Of a stretch of DNA of 64,000 nucleotides, positions 39,201 through 48,600 are shown in pieces; the first letter of the stretch is position 1, and every line of letters starts with the position of its first letter. The position numbers were made by a program, and so were the translations under genes. A model generated the notes under the pieces. It ran no database searches and was not told the DNA's origin. It worked only from the letters and a program-made list of their open reading frames with translations. The stretch comes from Branchiostoma belcheri (Eukaryota; Chordata; Leptocardii; Amphioxiformes; Branchiostomatidae). Where the stretch lies: NCBI RefSeq assembly GCF_001625305.1, contig NW_017802379.1, positions 248,001 through 312,000 on the forward strand, read 5' to 3'.

Positions 39201-42200
39201 CAAGCAACAACTTGAAGTTAGTCTCCAGTCAGATTCTGATCAATGTTAGACGTGTTTACAACTGGAGAAAGGGGAAGCAAAAACATTCATTGAGTTGACA
39301 TACAAAAAATCAGATGATCATTGATCAATTACTAAGGTGACCTTGAGAGAATATTGATGTAATGTTGCAATTTTATAGAACAGGATTCTTCTTCAAGTGA
39401 ATGAGTCTGAGGAACAAGTAATGGCATTATATTTAGTCTCTATGGCCGGCCAACTCCTCCGGCCAATGATGTTCCCCTTAGCCGATTGCTACTATTTATT
39501 CAGCCTGCAAAGGAGTCTGGTGGAGACTACATTATATTGGTGTGGCCTAACAGTTGTATATATTTATTATACAGTCATTCCTGCAAAAATTCCTGCGAGA
39601 TTTCTAGGAAGGATTCTATCTGCAGGAATCTACAATGTCTTAGTAGGTTTTTCCAGAAATTTCCTGCAGGAAGAAAATTTTCAAAATGAATTTCCATGCA
39701 TGTTATCATTCATACCTGTCCAATTATCAAATTAGAGAGTCTGGTCGGGCTACCCTGACATGGGTGACATGGTCTTTGTAGCTTGCACTGGGTAGCTCAA
39801 TAGCCCGAAAAAATATCCTATCAGAAAATCTCATGACATTGAATGACAGTGTCAGATGGCAGTGGGTTCACACGGTGAGAACCATGTCTTGGCCAAATCT
39901 TTCTATCCCACAACTAGTTTTTTAGTATTTATGATTAGATTAGATTAGATTTAGATTATTGACAAGAAATTAATGATGAGAATCCTAGTTTTATTTTTTA
40001 AGATAGTCGGACATCTTTTCAGGCTCCTACTGGGTGACCCAGTACAAGCTGCCCAGATAGGGGTTACTCTCCAAGTAGAGGTTTGGGTTTTGGGGGTATT
40101 TTTAGCGTGTTTTATACCCCCAAAACCCAAACCTCTGCTTGGAGAGTAGATAGGGGTACTGTAATTCGACGTGTAACTCAACAATAGTCCAACTTGATAA
40201 TTGGACAGTGGCATTTGCATGTCAAGAACAATAGCTAGACTTAGTTTCATCCCGCATAACAATTGTTCCTTGATCAGAATAATTACCTGAGAACTGTTGA
40301 ACCATGGTTGAACAGAAATGGACTGAGGATTTTATAACTACATTGCTTTGAAAGCAGGTTTAAGTTGCAATACATGTATTAAGGCTTCTTGCTTAATATA
40401 CTAGGCTGATATACTAGAATTTTGTCCGGCAAAACTGTCTGTAACATAATTTCCCCAATGTTTCAACTGAACTGAACTGAACTTCAATGACAGTCAGGAT
40501 GCTCATGAGAAAAAATTGTTTCATTTTCTACCCCTAGCTGGTACAGAACGTGTTTGTAAGCTCTTCTTTCTTTTTTGTGGCCTAGTTGAAAGATCATGCG
40601 AAGCTGAGTGAATGAGTGAGTGAGTGAGGTTGAAAGCGGCAAATATGTACAAGACTGTTAACAGATGGGTGTGGATTATGCTCTCCTTTCTTATTTTCTG
40701 CTCTGAGAATGAAGTTTTACACATCACTTGGTTTAGACCGCGGGCTGAGATGTAGTCCGTGAGGTCTGAATCCTTACTCCACCAGGCTGAAATTGGCACA
40801 GACAGTCTGCAAACATCAATCAATTCACACCTTCCATGCCATTGTTTTGGGATTTTTGCACCTCTTTGACCAGAATTTTCAGACCGCGGGCTGAAGTTAG
40901 CCTGACGGTCTGAATGGTTTTTGAGTAAATCAGGCCGCGGTCTGGGGATCTAGACCTGTAGTCTAAGTGCCTTTAGACCGAAGGTCCTGTAATTAAAACT
41001 TGCGGGCTAGTTGTTAGGCCTGACGGGCTGTTAGAAAAGACCACTGGTCTGCTTGTATTTATTATTAATGATATCTTAAGTTATGAACACTGCAGAACAA
41101 TAATTTTCATATCACTGTGCTCATTACACCAAGAGCTACACACTGATGTGAAACTTGAATGTTGAAAATCAATTTTTACTTGAGTTTCCAAATGCCTTGT
41201 GACTTTCCAAAATTGATGCGACCAGTGTTATCAGATTAAAGCATGTGGGTATGCTTTATATTGAAATGCTTTATATGCTAAATAAAAGGTTGACTATCAA
41301 CCTACAGTCTCATTTAAAATGGCTACTGTATCTTCCCATTGGTCCATTCCACCTTACCTGATGTTCCCTTCCCCGTGGCATTTTCCTTGTCGCTGGAGGG
41401 AGAGCTGCAGTTACTGGAGGCCTCCTCAGGAGTCGGAGTGGTCACCTTCACCACCTTCCCCTGCACACCCTTCCCTCCGATCTTCATCTACAGGGAGACA
41501 CGGAGATATACATGTACGTTTGTTTTTTATTTGCATATGATCAGAAGTAATAATAACTGAACATAAACACAACAGATGAAGATATGCTGAGGGATGATAA
41601 AAACCCGTAATGGCCTGTCTCGGATCAGCCAAGCTAGAGATGAAAGTTGTTGGACAATACCTCGAGGTATGAAAGTTTATGTCTTTGGAGGCCTGCTATA
41701 AGTTGCTAATGCAAGAAATGACCAGGAAATACATTTTCATACCTGGAACTAACAATTTGCACCTAATACAACATTAAGCTGTCACCAAATAGAAATGAGT
41801 TCATTGAAATATGAATGTTCTGTCAGGTCTTGTTGCATTTCAAGGATGAAATCTCCAATGTAACAAAAGACATGAACAAAATACAAAGGGTGAAAAACTG
41901 TAACAAACGAAACTGTGTAAACTGTAACAGTGGATATCTTAAACACCTGTGGGCACACACCTGTCCTTTGTGCACCTGAACTATTTGAGCTTTAGCGGCA
42001 AGTCCTCCAACTCTTACCTGAGGACCGTTAGAGAGAAAAGAACAGAAAGGTGATAGTGTAGAACTCTACCAAAATTACTAATAACAGACTAACACAGTAA
42101 CAGCTACTCATTTTTATCACGTCAAGGAGGTTTGAGAATGAGAAAGAATAACATGTCTTATTTCTACACGACACACACGTTTCTAGTACAATTTACCTGT

Positions 42201-44957
42201 ATATACAAATTTAATTTATAAATGAAGAGATGTTTTGCTAACTTCATAAAATACTATTTTAAGATTCTTAGCCACTCTACGTTGTGATACAATTATACAA
42301 ACCTGCATGATACCAACAAGCTACGAAGGGCCATGGAGGATAAAGTGCTATGGAGGAGGAGTAAGGAAGTAGTTTAAGATCCCAATACTACAAAGTATTA
42401 CCCCTTTGTTCAGCATAACATGCTAAAGAAACAGGAAACTAACCTTCAGCTCAACCTTCTCTCCCATGGCAAGTTCAGTGAGCAGCTTGTTGTGTGCCGC
42501 GTCAGCGAGGGCCTCTAGCGGCTGAGTGGAGTGGTGCACCAACTCCAGCACTGGCTGCTTGAAGCACTCCGGGAATTCCTTCTGCAAGCTACAAGAAATC
42601 CGGGACAACAAATTCAGCTTTCTCTAGCTGTCTAAGGTCTAATAACAGCATTACACATTACCCCAATACCATAACAGGCATGTGGCAATAACCACTGGAA
42701 CAACATTGCACTCCTTTCCACAATCTAAGAACCATAATATTGTCAATTTATTAAACTTGGGTAATTTTGTTAAAATTCAATCATATTTGCTCATTTTTTT
42801 TAACAATTGTCAGTCTTACAATAAATACAAGACTTTGTATAATAATGGACTTGATTGTATCTATTAATGACACTCCTACCATACTTGAGATGATATCTAC
42901 AAGCAACCAACATGTCTTGTATCACTCACTATATGTATAGACATGTAAATATTACTAATGCACTAATTCACTTGTCTCATCCTTTGCACACACAAATTCA
43001 GTTACAAATGTATTAACGTTCCTTTCTTTATTATCCTTTCACTCACTCACTCACTCACTCACTCACTATCCTTTCCTTTCCTTAATTTTATATGTACTGA
43101 GCCACACATAAGTTTTTAACTAACCCATGTGCAACCTGCTATAGTGTTAATCCCAGGAATGGGGCTAAGAAACGAAGAAGGAAGAGAAGAGAAAGAGTGC
43201 CGTACCTTTGGTAAGCCTCCTGTTCCGACTGTGTTGCCTCCTCATGAGTTAGGTTGGAGTTCCCCGTACACTGACATGTCCACACGGACTGGTTATACTG
43301 CTGTAACCGTCGCAGGTACTCTCTAAAAACACTGGTTAAGGAATACCCCTTTCCACACTAAATCTACTTAAATCTCATTTGCATAATTCGCGGATTAAAG
43401 AAAGTGTTATATGGACTATTCCATTCTGAAGTAGGTATACTAGAATTAAGACTTCCTTTTCTTTCAATTTCATCATCGTTATGATCATAATGATAATTTC
43501 ATCAGACATTTCACAGACTCATCTTATATAACTGATTTTTTTATTTCACGTACTAAGTAACTTCCTCTTATTGCCAATCTCGTAGATAAAGTTTTATACT
43601 ATAAACACCCCTTCTGTTTCTAAAATGGGACAGCCCTAGCCAAATTGCTTGTAATCCTGGAGAGGATGGACACTGATGCTAAGCAATTGCAATACTAATG
43701 GTCAGTAAATGGTACTGCAATGAATGCTGCAAATTATGATGTTCACAACATACAAAGGAAATCATTATCCTATTAGGTAATATAACTATTGTCTAACATT
43801 TTTGCAAACATATGCTTTGTAATATATATGTATTGCTATTTCAATGGACAATGGGGAGTAGTATTGCATTGAAATTTATTATTGTTCTGACCCCATAAGC
43901 CATAACTCATATCACTGACAGGCATTTCTAGTTCCTCATTTTGGAACACACCCTACTTCAAGTTCGTTCTCCTTTGACCTTTGACCTATATTTTTAACAC
44001 TACTGATTACAGGTACAGCCAACAACATTCTACCTAAGTTTAAAATGAACATTTTGTTATCATAATAAATGGCATGAAAATGTGTAAACATGAAGAACCT
44101 TTTAGTAAACCAGCTACCATGAAATAAGCGTACAACACCATACAATAACAACACCATACAAAAACAGTGCGCTACAACTTTTAACTGGTCCAATCCCAAG
44201 TGCAAGTTCACATGCGGACCCTTTCATGGCGGCCCAATTTGCGCGGCCCTGTTTTGTTCCCGCCGGGGCCCATTGTGCCTGGGCAGCCTGCGCGGGTTCC
44301 GGCTAGTTGGCCGCCCGCCATTATGGAACGCTACGCTACGTACCCACATTACCGGCCGGGCTTACGGAATCAACCCCCCAACCAAAATCCCGCCCTCCCA
44401 CCGCTTATTACACCTACCTGGGGGTGTATTACACCATAGTTTCGTGTATTTCTAACCTTAAATGTGTCTAGATACACAGAATGAGAGTTTTTTTTTGTAC
44501 GAAACACACTGCGTGCGGCGTAGAACTGGGTTTTCCTCCCTTCTCCCCACGTCACGCAGTTGTCATTGGGACGCGCGCCGCATCGAGTATTCACCTATCC
44601 GGAAACAAAACTTATGGAAACGAACCCCCTTTATCTGCCGAAAAACAAACAATAGGGTGATAAATTTCAATCGTATAGAAAGAGCCGTTTTCGGACATTA
44701 TGATTATTGTAAAATATGAGCAGTATTTGGTTTGGTTGTTTAGAAATAAAGGTGTTAATGTGGGTGAAAATTGCAGGTTACAAAAGCAGAGCTGGCCAGC
44801 GCCATCTTGAAAGCTCTCGTCTCACGCAAAAGCACAAAGGATACTCCTTCGATCTGAAGGCCTCTTTCGTGTGGTCGATCACGAAAACCATCTCGTCCGG
44901 ACCCAAATCCTTCAGAGGCTTGACCAAGGAGAACTGTCGGTTCCCAAGAAGCGGCAT
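24230..44957 (-). CDS. BAZ1B: BAZ1B / Williams syndrome transcription factor (WSTF)
   Basis: Large nuclear partner of ISWI remodelers. Exons in transcript order: 44957-44845, 43322-43206, 42588-42444, 41487-41358, 35710-34190, 33740-33550, 32996-32836, 32376-32268, 31937-31796, 31413-31256, 30882-30749, 30328-30217, 29808-29676, 29273-29113, 28749-28633, 28456-28321, 28029-27896, 27581-27378, 26989-26860, 26336-26084, 25664-25443, 25151-25074, 24966-24837, 24457-24230. About 1652 residues (human 1483). WAC domain about 20-125; large Lys/Ser/Pro-rich exon; DDT about 676-739 (LPNTLFGDVAMVVEF); WSTF/Acf1 conserved blocks (GTDRHHNKYWLFS, QNLWFL and GIRESQLKEELEKRYQ); first PHD about 1287-1333; a second PHD about 1382-1428; bromodomain about 1530-1630 with the acetyl-lysine-type Asn in HEYN. 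NPMDLTTVKNKC and the DACIKWDKSAENAKCKVC block favour BAZ1B over BAZ1A. Acidic Glu-rich tracts flank the first PHD and DDT. Confidence 0.95.
24626..24757. mobile_element. Short inverted-repeat element (MITE-like)
   Basis: The left end starting GTTACTCAAGCAACTGGA is repeated inverted at the right end (complement at 24740-24757), giving about 35-bp imperfect terminal inverted repeats around a 132-bp unit. It lies in the last BAZ1B intron. Confidence 0.65.
25260..25385 (+). repeat. Dispersed repeat family R1, copy in BAZ1B intron
   Basis: Shares the ordered blocks TGTGAGCCAGTCAGATTT, GACGGTCACTGAAACGTC and ACACTTGGTTGTGTAAAAAG with copies at 35850-35960, 58423-58618 and 63235-63436. Orientation is plus. 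Confidence 0.7.
27128..27286. repeat. Minisatellite with core AGCTAGGTGTTACTGGTT
   Basis: About five units of roughly 30-40 bp share the core AGCTAGGTGTTACTGGTT, the clearest being followed by TACTGTGTTCT. A single related copy of the core lies at about 2348 in SGF29 intron 1. It lies in the BAZ1B intron between the two exons of PHD finger 1. Confidence 0.75.
29490..29542. repeat. CA-rich simple repeat
   Basis: Interrupted (CA)n tract in a BAZ1B intron. Confidence 0.6.
31004..31185. mobile_element. 182-bp TIR element with flanking direct repeats
   Basis: About 50-bp terminal inverted repeats start GTAAAATGTTG (GAACTT or GGACTTA follows, then ATTCCAACAC). The inverted-repeat unit plus about 40 bp on its left lies between 12-bp direct repeats, GTTATGTCTATG, at 30954-30965 and 31189-31200. 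The inner sequence has the motif pair ACCACTGTCGCC and TTCATCAGGA. Confidence 0.7.
32370..32520 (-). repeat. Threefold repeat of the BAZ1B exon 8 acceptor region
   Basis: On the minus strand the real 3' splice site (CATACAG then AGATGTAGACG, exon start 32376) is preceded by two about 50-bp units that each carry a CTGTG- or CTGTAG-type pyrimidine run, an ACAG and ATGTGTATG. The real site is the third unit in the array. Confidence 0.75.
33313..33570 (-). repeat. Tandem duplicate of the BAZ1B exon 6 donor region
   Basis: Two units of about 130 bp. Both contain, on the minus strand, ACACTCCT(A/G)CAG followed by GTGGGA: the end of exon 6 with its donor. The real donor follows 33550; the copy is at about 33419-33447. 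The flanks also repeat (ACATCACTAAA, TTCCTGCACATAT). Confidence 0.8.
35850..35960 (+). repeat. Dispersed repeat family R1, second BAZ1B copy
   Basis: Contains TGCCAGACGGTAACCGAAA, GGCTGAATAAAACACT and TGGTGTAAAAAAAGAGTCTC in the R1 order. Confidence 0.65.
36320..36550. repeat. GC-rich degenerate repeat cluster, left
   Basis: Recurring CCGCGGTCTGA / CCGCGGGCCTGA words and their complements, about 30-50 bp apart, in otherwise AT-rich intron. The same words recur at 40735-41045 on the other side of the TIR element. Confidence 0.5.
37788..37820. other. 13-bp perfect hairpin inside the TIR element
   Basis: AAGGACATTATAC and its exact reverse complement flank a 7-nt loop. Confidence 0.6.
40065..40148. 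other. 35-bp stem hairpin inside the TIR element
   Basis: Arms at 40065-40099 and 40114-40148 pair with a single mismatch around a 14-nt loop; the arms hold TTTGGGTTTTGGGGGTAT and its complement. A transcript would fold into a small-RNA-precursor-like hairpin. Confidence 0.8.
40735..41045. repeat. GC-rich degenerate repeat cluster, right
   Basis: Same vocabulary as 36320-36550: GACCGCGGGCTGA, CTGACGGTCTGAA, GGCCGCGGTCTGG, GCCTGACGGGCTG. Confidence 0.5.
41961..42017 (-). CDS. BAZ1B: Candidate alternative BAZ1B exon (19 codons)
   Basis: On the minus strand, CCTCAG precedes and GTGTGTGCC follows a 57-nt open segment coding VRVGGLAAKAQIVQVHKGQ. It is phase 0 at both ends and sits between phase-0 exons 42588-42444 and 41487-41358. 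Its sequence parallels the start of the next exon (MKIGGKGVQGKVVKV), so it may be a duplicated, alternative or mutually exclusive exon. Not required for a continuous protein. Confidence 0.5.
43040..43067. repeat. (CACT)n microsatellite
   Basis: Seven perfect tetranucleotide units in BAZ1B intron 2. Confidence 0.9.
44200..44620. other. CpG-rich patch in BAZ1B intron 1
   Basis: Dense CpG and GGCCG/GCGCG words in otherwise AT-rich intron. It contains no exon I can support; it may be an intronic regulatory island. Confidence 0.4.
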
Positions 44958-45612
44958 GTTGACGGCTGAAGTCGCAGAATTCCTGGATTCACAAACGCTA
45001 TACTACTAACCTGCTTTCGCGACCCTATTTGAAAATGGCGGGAGTGAGAAGTTTCAGCGACCGGCGATTGGTCAGCAAATGTTACATGCTGTAGCTTTGA
45101 CGACGACAAACGCGGCAAGTCGTGGTAAAAATCCCTAACTTGGGATGTTGGGCAGATCGTCTGCCAAGATTCAGCGAGATTGGCGCCGTACTTTTCGCAA
45201 AATCTTCGCTTCTTCACCACGTAACTTCGCACACGATCTTCCCACCACGAAACCTGAGGGTCAAAGATCAACAGACTGTACCAAAGCTGATAATTTGCGT
45301 AGGGGAGAAAGCTGATCGTTGGCATAAAAAATACGATAGTGTTGTTAATATGGTGAAAATTTGTCAAATTCTTGTCAATGAGAACTTAATAACTATTGTA
45401 AGGAATAGGTTTTGCTAATAGATATTAATATTTGGTCGATAATTTTTAATTTATAAAAGTCAACTACATCCTTAAAAATTGGACTGTACTGACACATCCG
45501 GGACCTTCGGCGCGAAATAAACCTTTTGGCGCGCAATTTTTGGCGATCACACCAGGGTCTTCGTCATATTTTTCATTTCTTGCGATACTGTTTTGTTTTT
45601 CAGCCACCAACG
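44958..45612. promoter_or_regulatory. Divergent BAZ1B / RPA1 promoter with E2F and CCAAT elements
   Basis: Only 655 bp separate the two start codons. E2F-type sites cluster on the RPA1 side: GGCGCGAAA at 45509-45517 (TTTCGCGCC in reverse) and TTTTGGCGCGC at 45524-45534, with TTTTTGGCG just after. An inverted CCAAT (GCGATTGGTC, about 45064) and a YY1-like AAAATGGCGGGA (about 45034) lie on the BAZ1B side. Shared S-phase control is inferred. Confidence 0.65.
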
Positions 45613-48600
45613 ATGTCGTTTAACCTGAACGAAGGAACCATACAGGTATTTTGACGGGATAGACGATGCTAGAACTACTGTTAGCCGGGAAAATGTGGAT
45701 TTTCTGCGGTCGAAACGTCTCGTTCAAAATTTGCTGAAGAAGTATGTCTCCTCCAAATCTTTGATGATAAATAAATTACGTTGCTCTCTTTCTTTGTAGG
45801 AAATTGCGAATGGTGGGTCTCCAAAGTCACCAGTCCTGCAAGTGCTGGTAAGTTGGGAAAAATTATTACAGTTATAGGAAACTGTTCGTCTCCATGTAAA
45901 CCTTTATGCTGCGCATGAAAAATTATGGTACACATGAGACTGTCATGCCCAAACTTGCCCAAGCAAGATGTAAAAATTATATATTCATGATTGTTGTCTG
46001 GTCAATATATCATAGAAGGGAAGTACATAAAAATTTGTTGTATATCATTATTGTAATGTTGAATAAAAATTTGGGTTTATGTTTATGCAAGGAGGTTAAA
46101 TACATGTATTTAACCTCCTTTGTTTATGGTATGCTTGTGGGTGAATGTGTACATGTTACACAGTATCAGCCTTTAGGCAAGACTTAATTCAAAAACTTAA
46201 TTCATCATTTTGTTCCAGGGCATCAAGAAGATCCAAAGTGCCGGAGCACAAGGGTCAGAGAGATACCGACTGCTGCTGTCAGATGGAAAGCACACTCAGT
46301 CCTGTACGGTGCCTTTTTCATTGTCTCTCATATAATACATCCTGTTGTGAAATATCAATAATTTTCCTCTTGATACAATAAACGTTAGTACACAATATCA
46401 GGGCTGCCTAGGGTGGTTAGTGATATAGCTAACACAAATTTCTCGTTCCTCCTTGCTCATTACATTAAATTCAGGAATGGTACTTTGCGTAAAATTCAAC
46501 CACCCATTGATTACTCATTGCATTATATTAGGAAGAGCAATATGATTATGAATACATTGTAAGCCCTCTAATAACTTTTTCCTGCAGCTGCCATGCTGGC
46601 TACCCAGCAGAACCACCTGGTGAACTCAGGACAGCTGGAGCAGCACTGTGTGATCCGGCTGGAGAAGTACATCTGTAACACCATCCAGGACAACAGGTAC
46701 GCAGGTACTAACAGGAGGCAGGGGGAATGGACTAGCCTGAGTAACTTCGCGTTTCTAGTAGCCCTTCCATAGGAGGCCTAATCAGCCTCTGACAGGAAGA
46801 GAATTGACCAAATTTATGAAGGGACTGGGGTCAGTTAGGTTGGAAGTTAACTGTGGGATTTTTTCATGGCCGAAATGTACAAGAAATAATCCTGATGTCA
46901 AAGTTGGACAAATGGGGTAGATTAAAAAAGTGCCCTCACAAGTGTGGTTGGCATGCTTAAATGTAGATAAATGACTGTCCAGTGAGTCCACCATTGAGTA
47001 GACAAAAGAAATGTACAGTAGGACTATAGGAACAGTTGAATTTATATTTTTGCTTACCCCTTGGGACAGATGTTTGAAGAAGCTATAACCAATATGCACT
47101 ATCTGTTTGTAATTTGTTACTCACTGTCTCCAATTCCAGGCGTGTCCTGATCATGCTGGAAGTCCAGGTTCTCGGCAACCCCAAGATCAAGATCAAGAAT
47201 CCCACACCTGTCAACCAAGCAGGTGGCGGTGCACCAGCTCCTGCCCAGAATGGTAAGCAAGCCTCTGGATAATTTTAGAGGCTTGAGTGAAACAAGAACA
47301 CAAAAAAAAAAACAATTGAACCAATGCATTGTCCCCTTAGTGCAATATTTTATTCATTCCCTTTAAAGTAGATGCTCAAGATTTGCTTAGACTTCTTAGT
47401 TCTTACATTAATTTCCTCTACACTGGTTAACTTGCAGAGAACTGATGATTTGAACATAGTAAATGTCTTTAAACACAATTCCCTCTTAGTCATTGAATGA
47501 AATATATGTTAGAAAGAATACTGTATAAAGATCTAACAAACACATCACTATTTCACTCTACCTTCACCATCTAACCTTATTCCTGTCAAAGGTTAAACAG
47601 GAAAATGATATCACTATCAGTAACTGTTTTTAAAAAGACATTTGCACTACCCACGGTAATACAGTCTGTTTCAAATAGTGAAAGCATCTGGGAAATTCTG
47701 GACTTTTATTAACACTCATTTTACACTCCACATACTTGCATGTTTGTACTAACTTGGATCTTTCAACCCAGTAAAGTCGTTCTCTCTTGCACTGACAGCA
47801 TCCTTCGGCTCCTCTTATGGCCGTCGACCTCTGACCTCTGTCCCACAGCCCTCCTTCTACCGAGGTAGATGATTACAGCAAGAACATGTTTGGTTTTGTT
47901 CATGTTGAAGTTCTGGCTGTTAACTCTTATTGTTCCAAACCAGCTTGCTGTTCAAGCTGTATTTTGACTGCTTCACAGTGCCTTTGCTTCGCTAAAAGAG
48001 TTCTGTTGCTTCACAGTTTTGGTCACAGCTCGTTCAGTATGGAATCTAGATGGATTTTGGCCTACAGGTTTTGGAAATGCATTTAGACCTCAAAGCTCGC
48101 AGAAACTTGCACATGCAGAAAGAATTGTGCCATAGAACAAATTTGTACAATATGCTGAGCAAATTTGCACAATATGCTGAACAAATCCAGGACTGTTGCT
48201 TCTTAAGCAAGTTTGAAAGTTGCTCACGTATAATTAGAAAAAAAATAGTTCCATTTACAAATTCAGGCTATTTATGAGATATAACTGCTAACTTTTCGTT
48301 GGTTTTACTCAAGGTGGATCCTCCCATGCTGTTAATGGTGGGATGAACCGCCCTGGTAACCAGGGTGGTGCAGGACGTCCCAACCAGGGTGGATCGGGGG
48401 CCTCCTTCTACCCTCGCAGCAACGTTGCCGCTTCTCCTGGTACCCCTGGCAGGGGCAAGCCCACACCCATCGCTGGCCTGAACCCTTACCAGAACAGGTA
48501 CTGTATTTCAAAACCTTTGGGTTCTTTTTTGTGTGTGTTACTACTAACCTATTCAGCATTATACTTTGATTCTTGTTCCCTGAAGCAGCTTAGTTTCAAA

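Larger units (their letters stand above)
37414..40286. mobile_element. 2.9-kb element with about 100-bp inverted termini
   Basis: The left end (GTAATTATTCTG at 37414, then TTGTTATGCGGG, GCATGCAAATG, CCACTGTCCAATTATCAA) is matched in inverted order by the right end finishing CAGAATAATTAC at 40286. A segment of about 265 bp is directly repeated inside (37495-37760 and 39717-39984). Inner inverted pairs near 38178-38290 and 38890-38990 suggest nested insertions. No transposase reading frame is visible, so it is a non-autonomous or decayed DNA transposon. It lies in the 5.6-kb intron between coding exons 4 and 5 of BAZ1B. Confidence 0.7.

Noticed and set aside
43021-43080. CRISPR-like short repeat array
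   Set aside because: Perfect contiguous tetranucleotide microsatellite without spacers in a eukaryotic intron.
24230-44957. BAZ1A (ACF1) as the identity of the minus-strand remodeler gene
   Set aside because: The bromodomain (PMDLTTVKNKC), the DACIKWDKSAENAKCKVC block and the GTDRHHNKYWLFS and QNLWFL blocks match BAZ1B better. The second PHD recalls Acf1 but is explained by shared ancestry.
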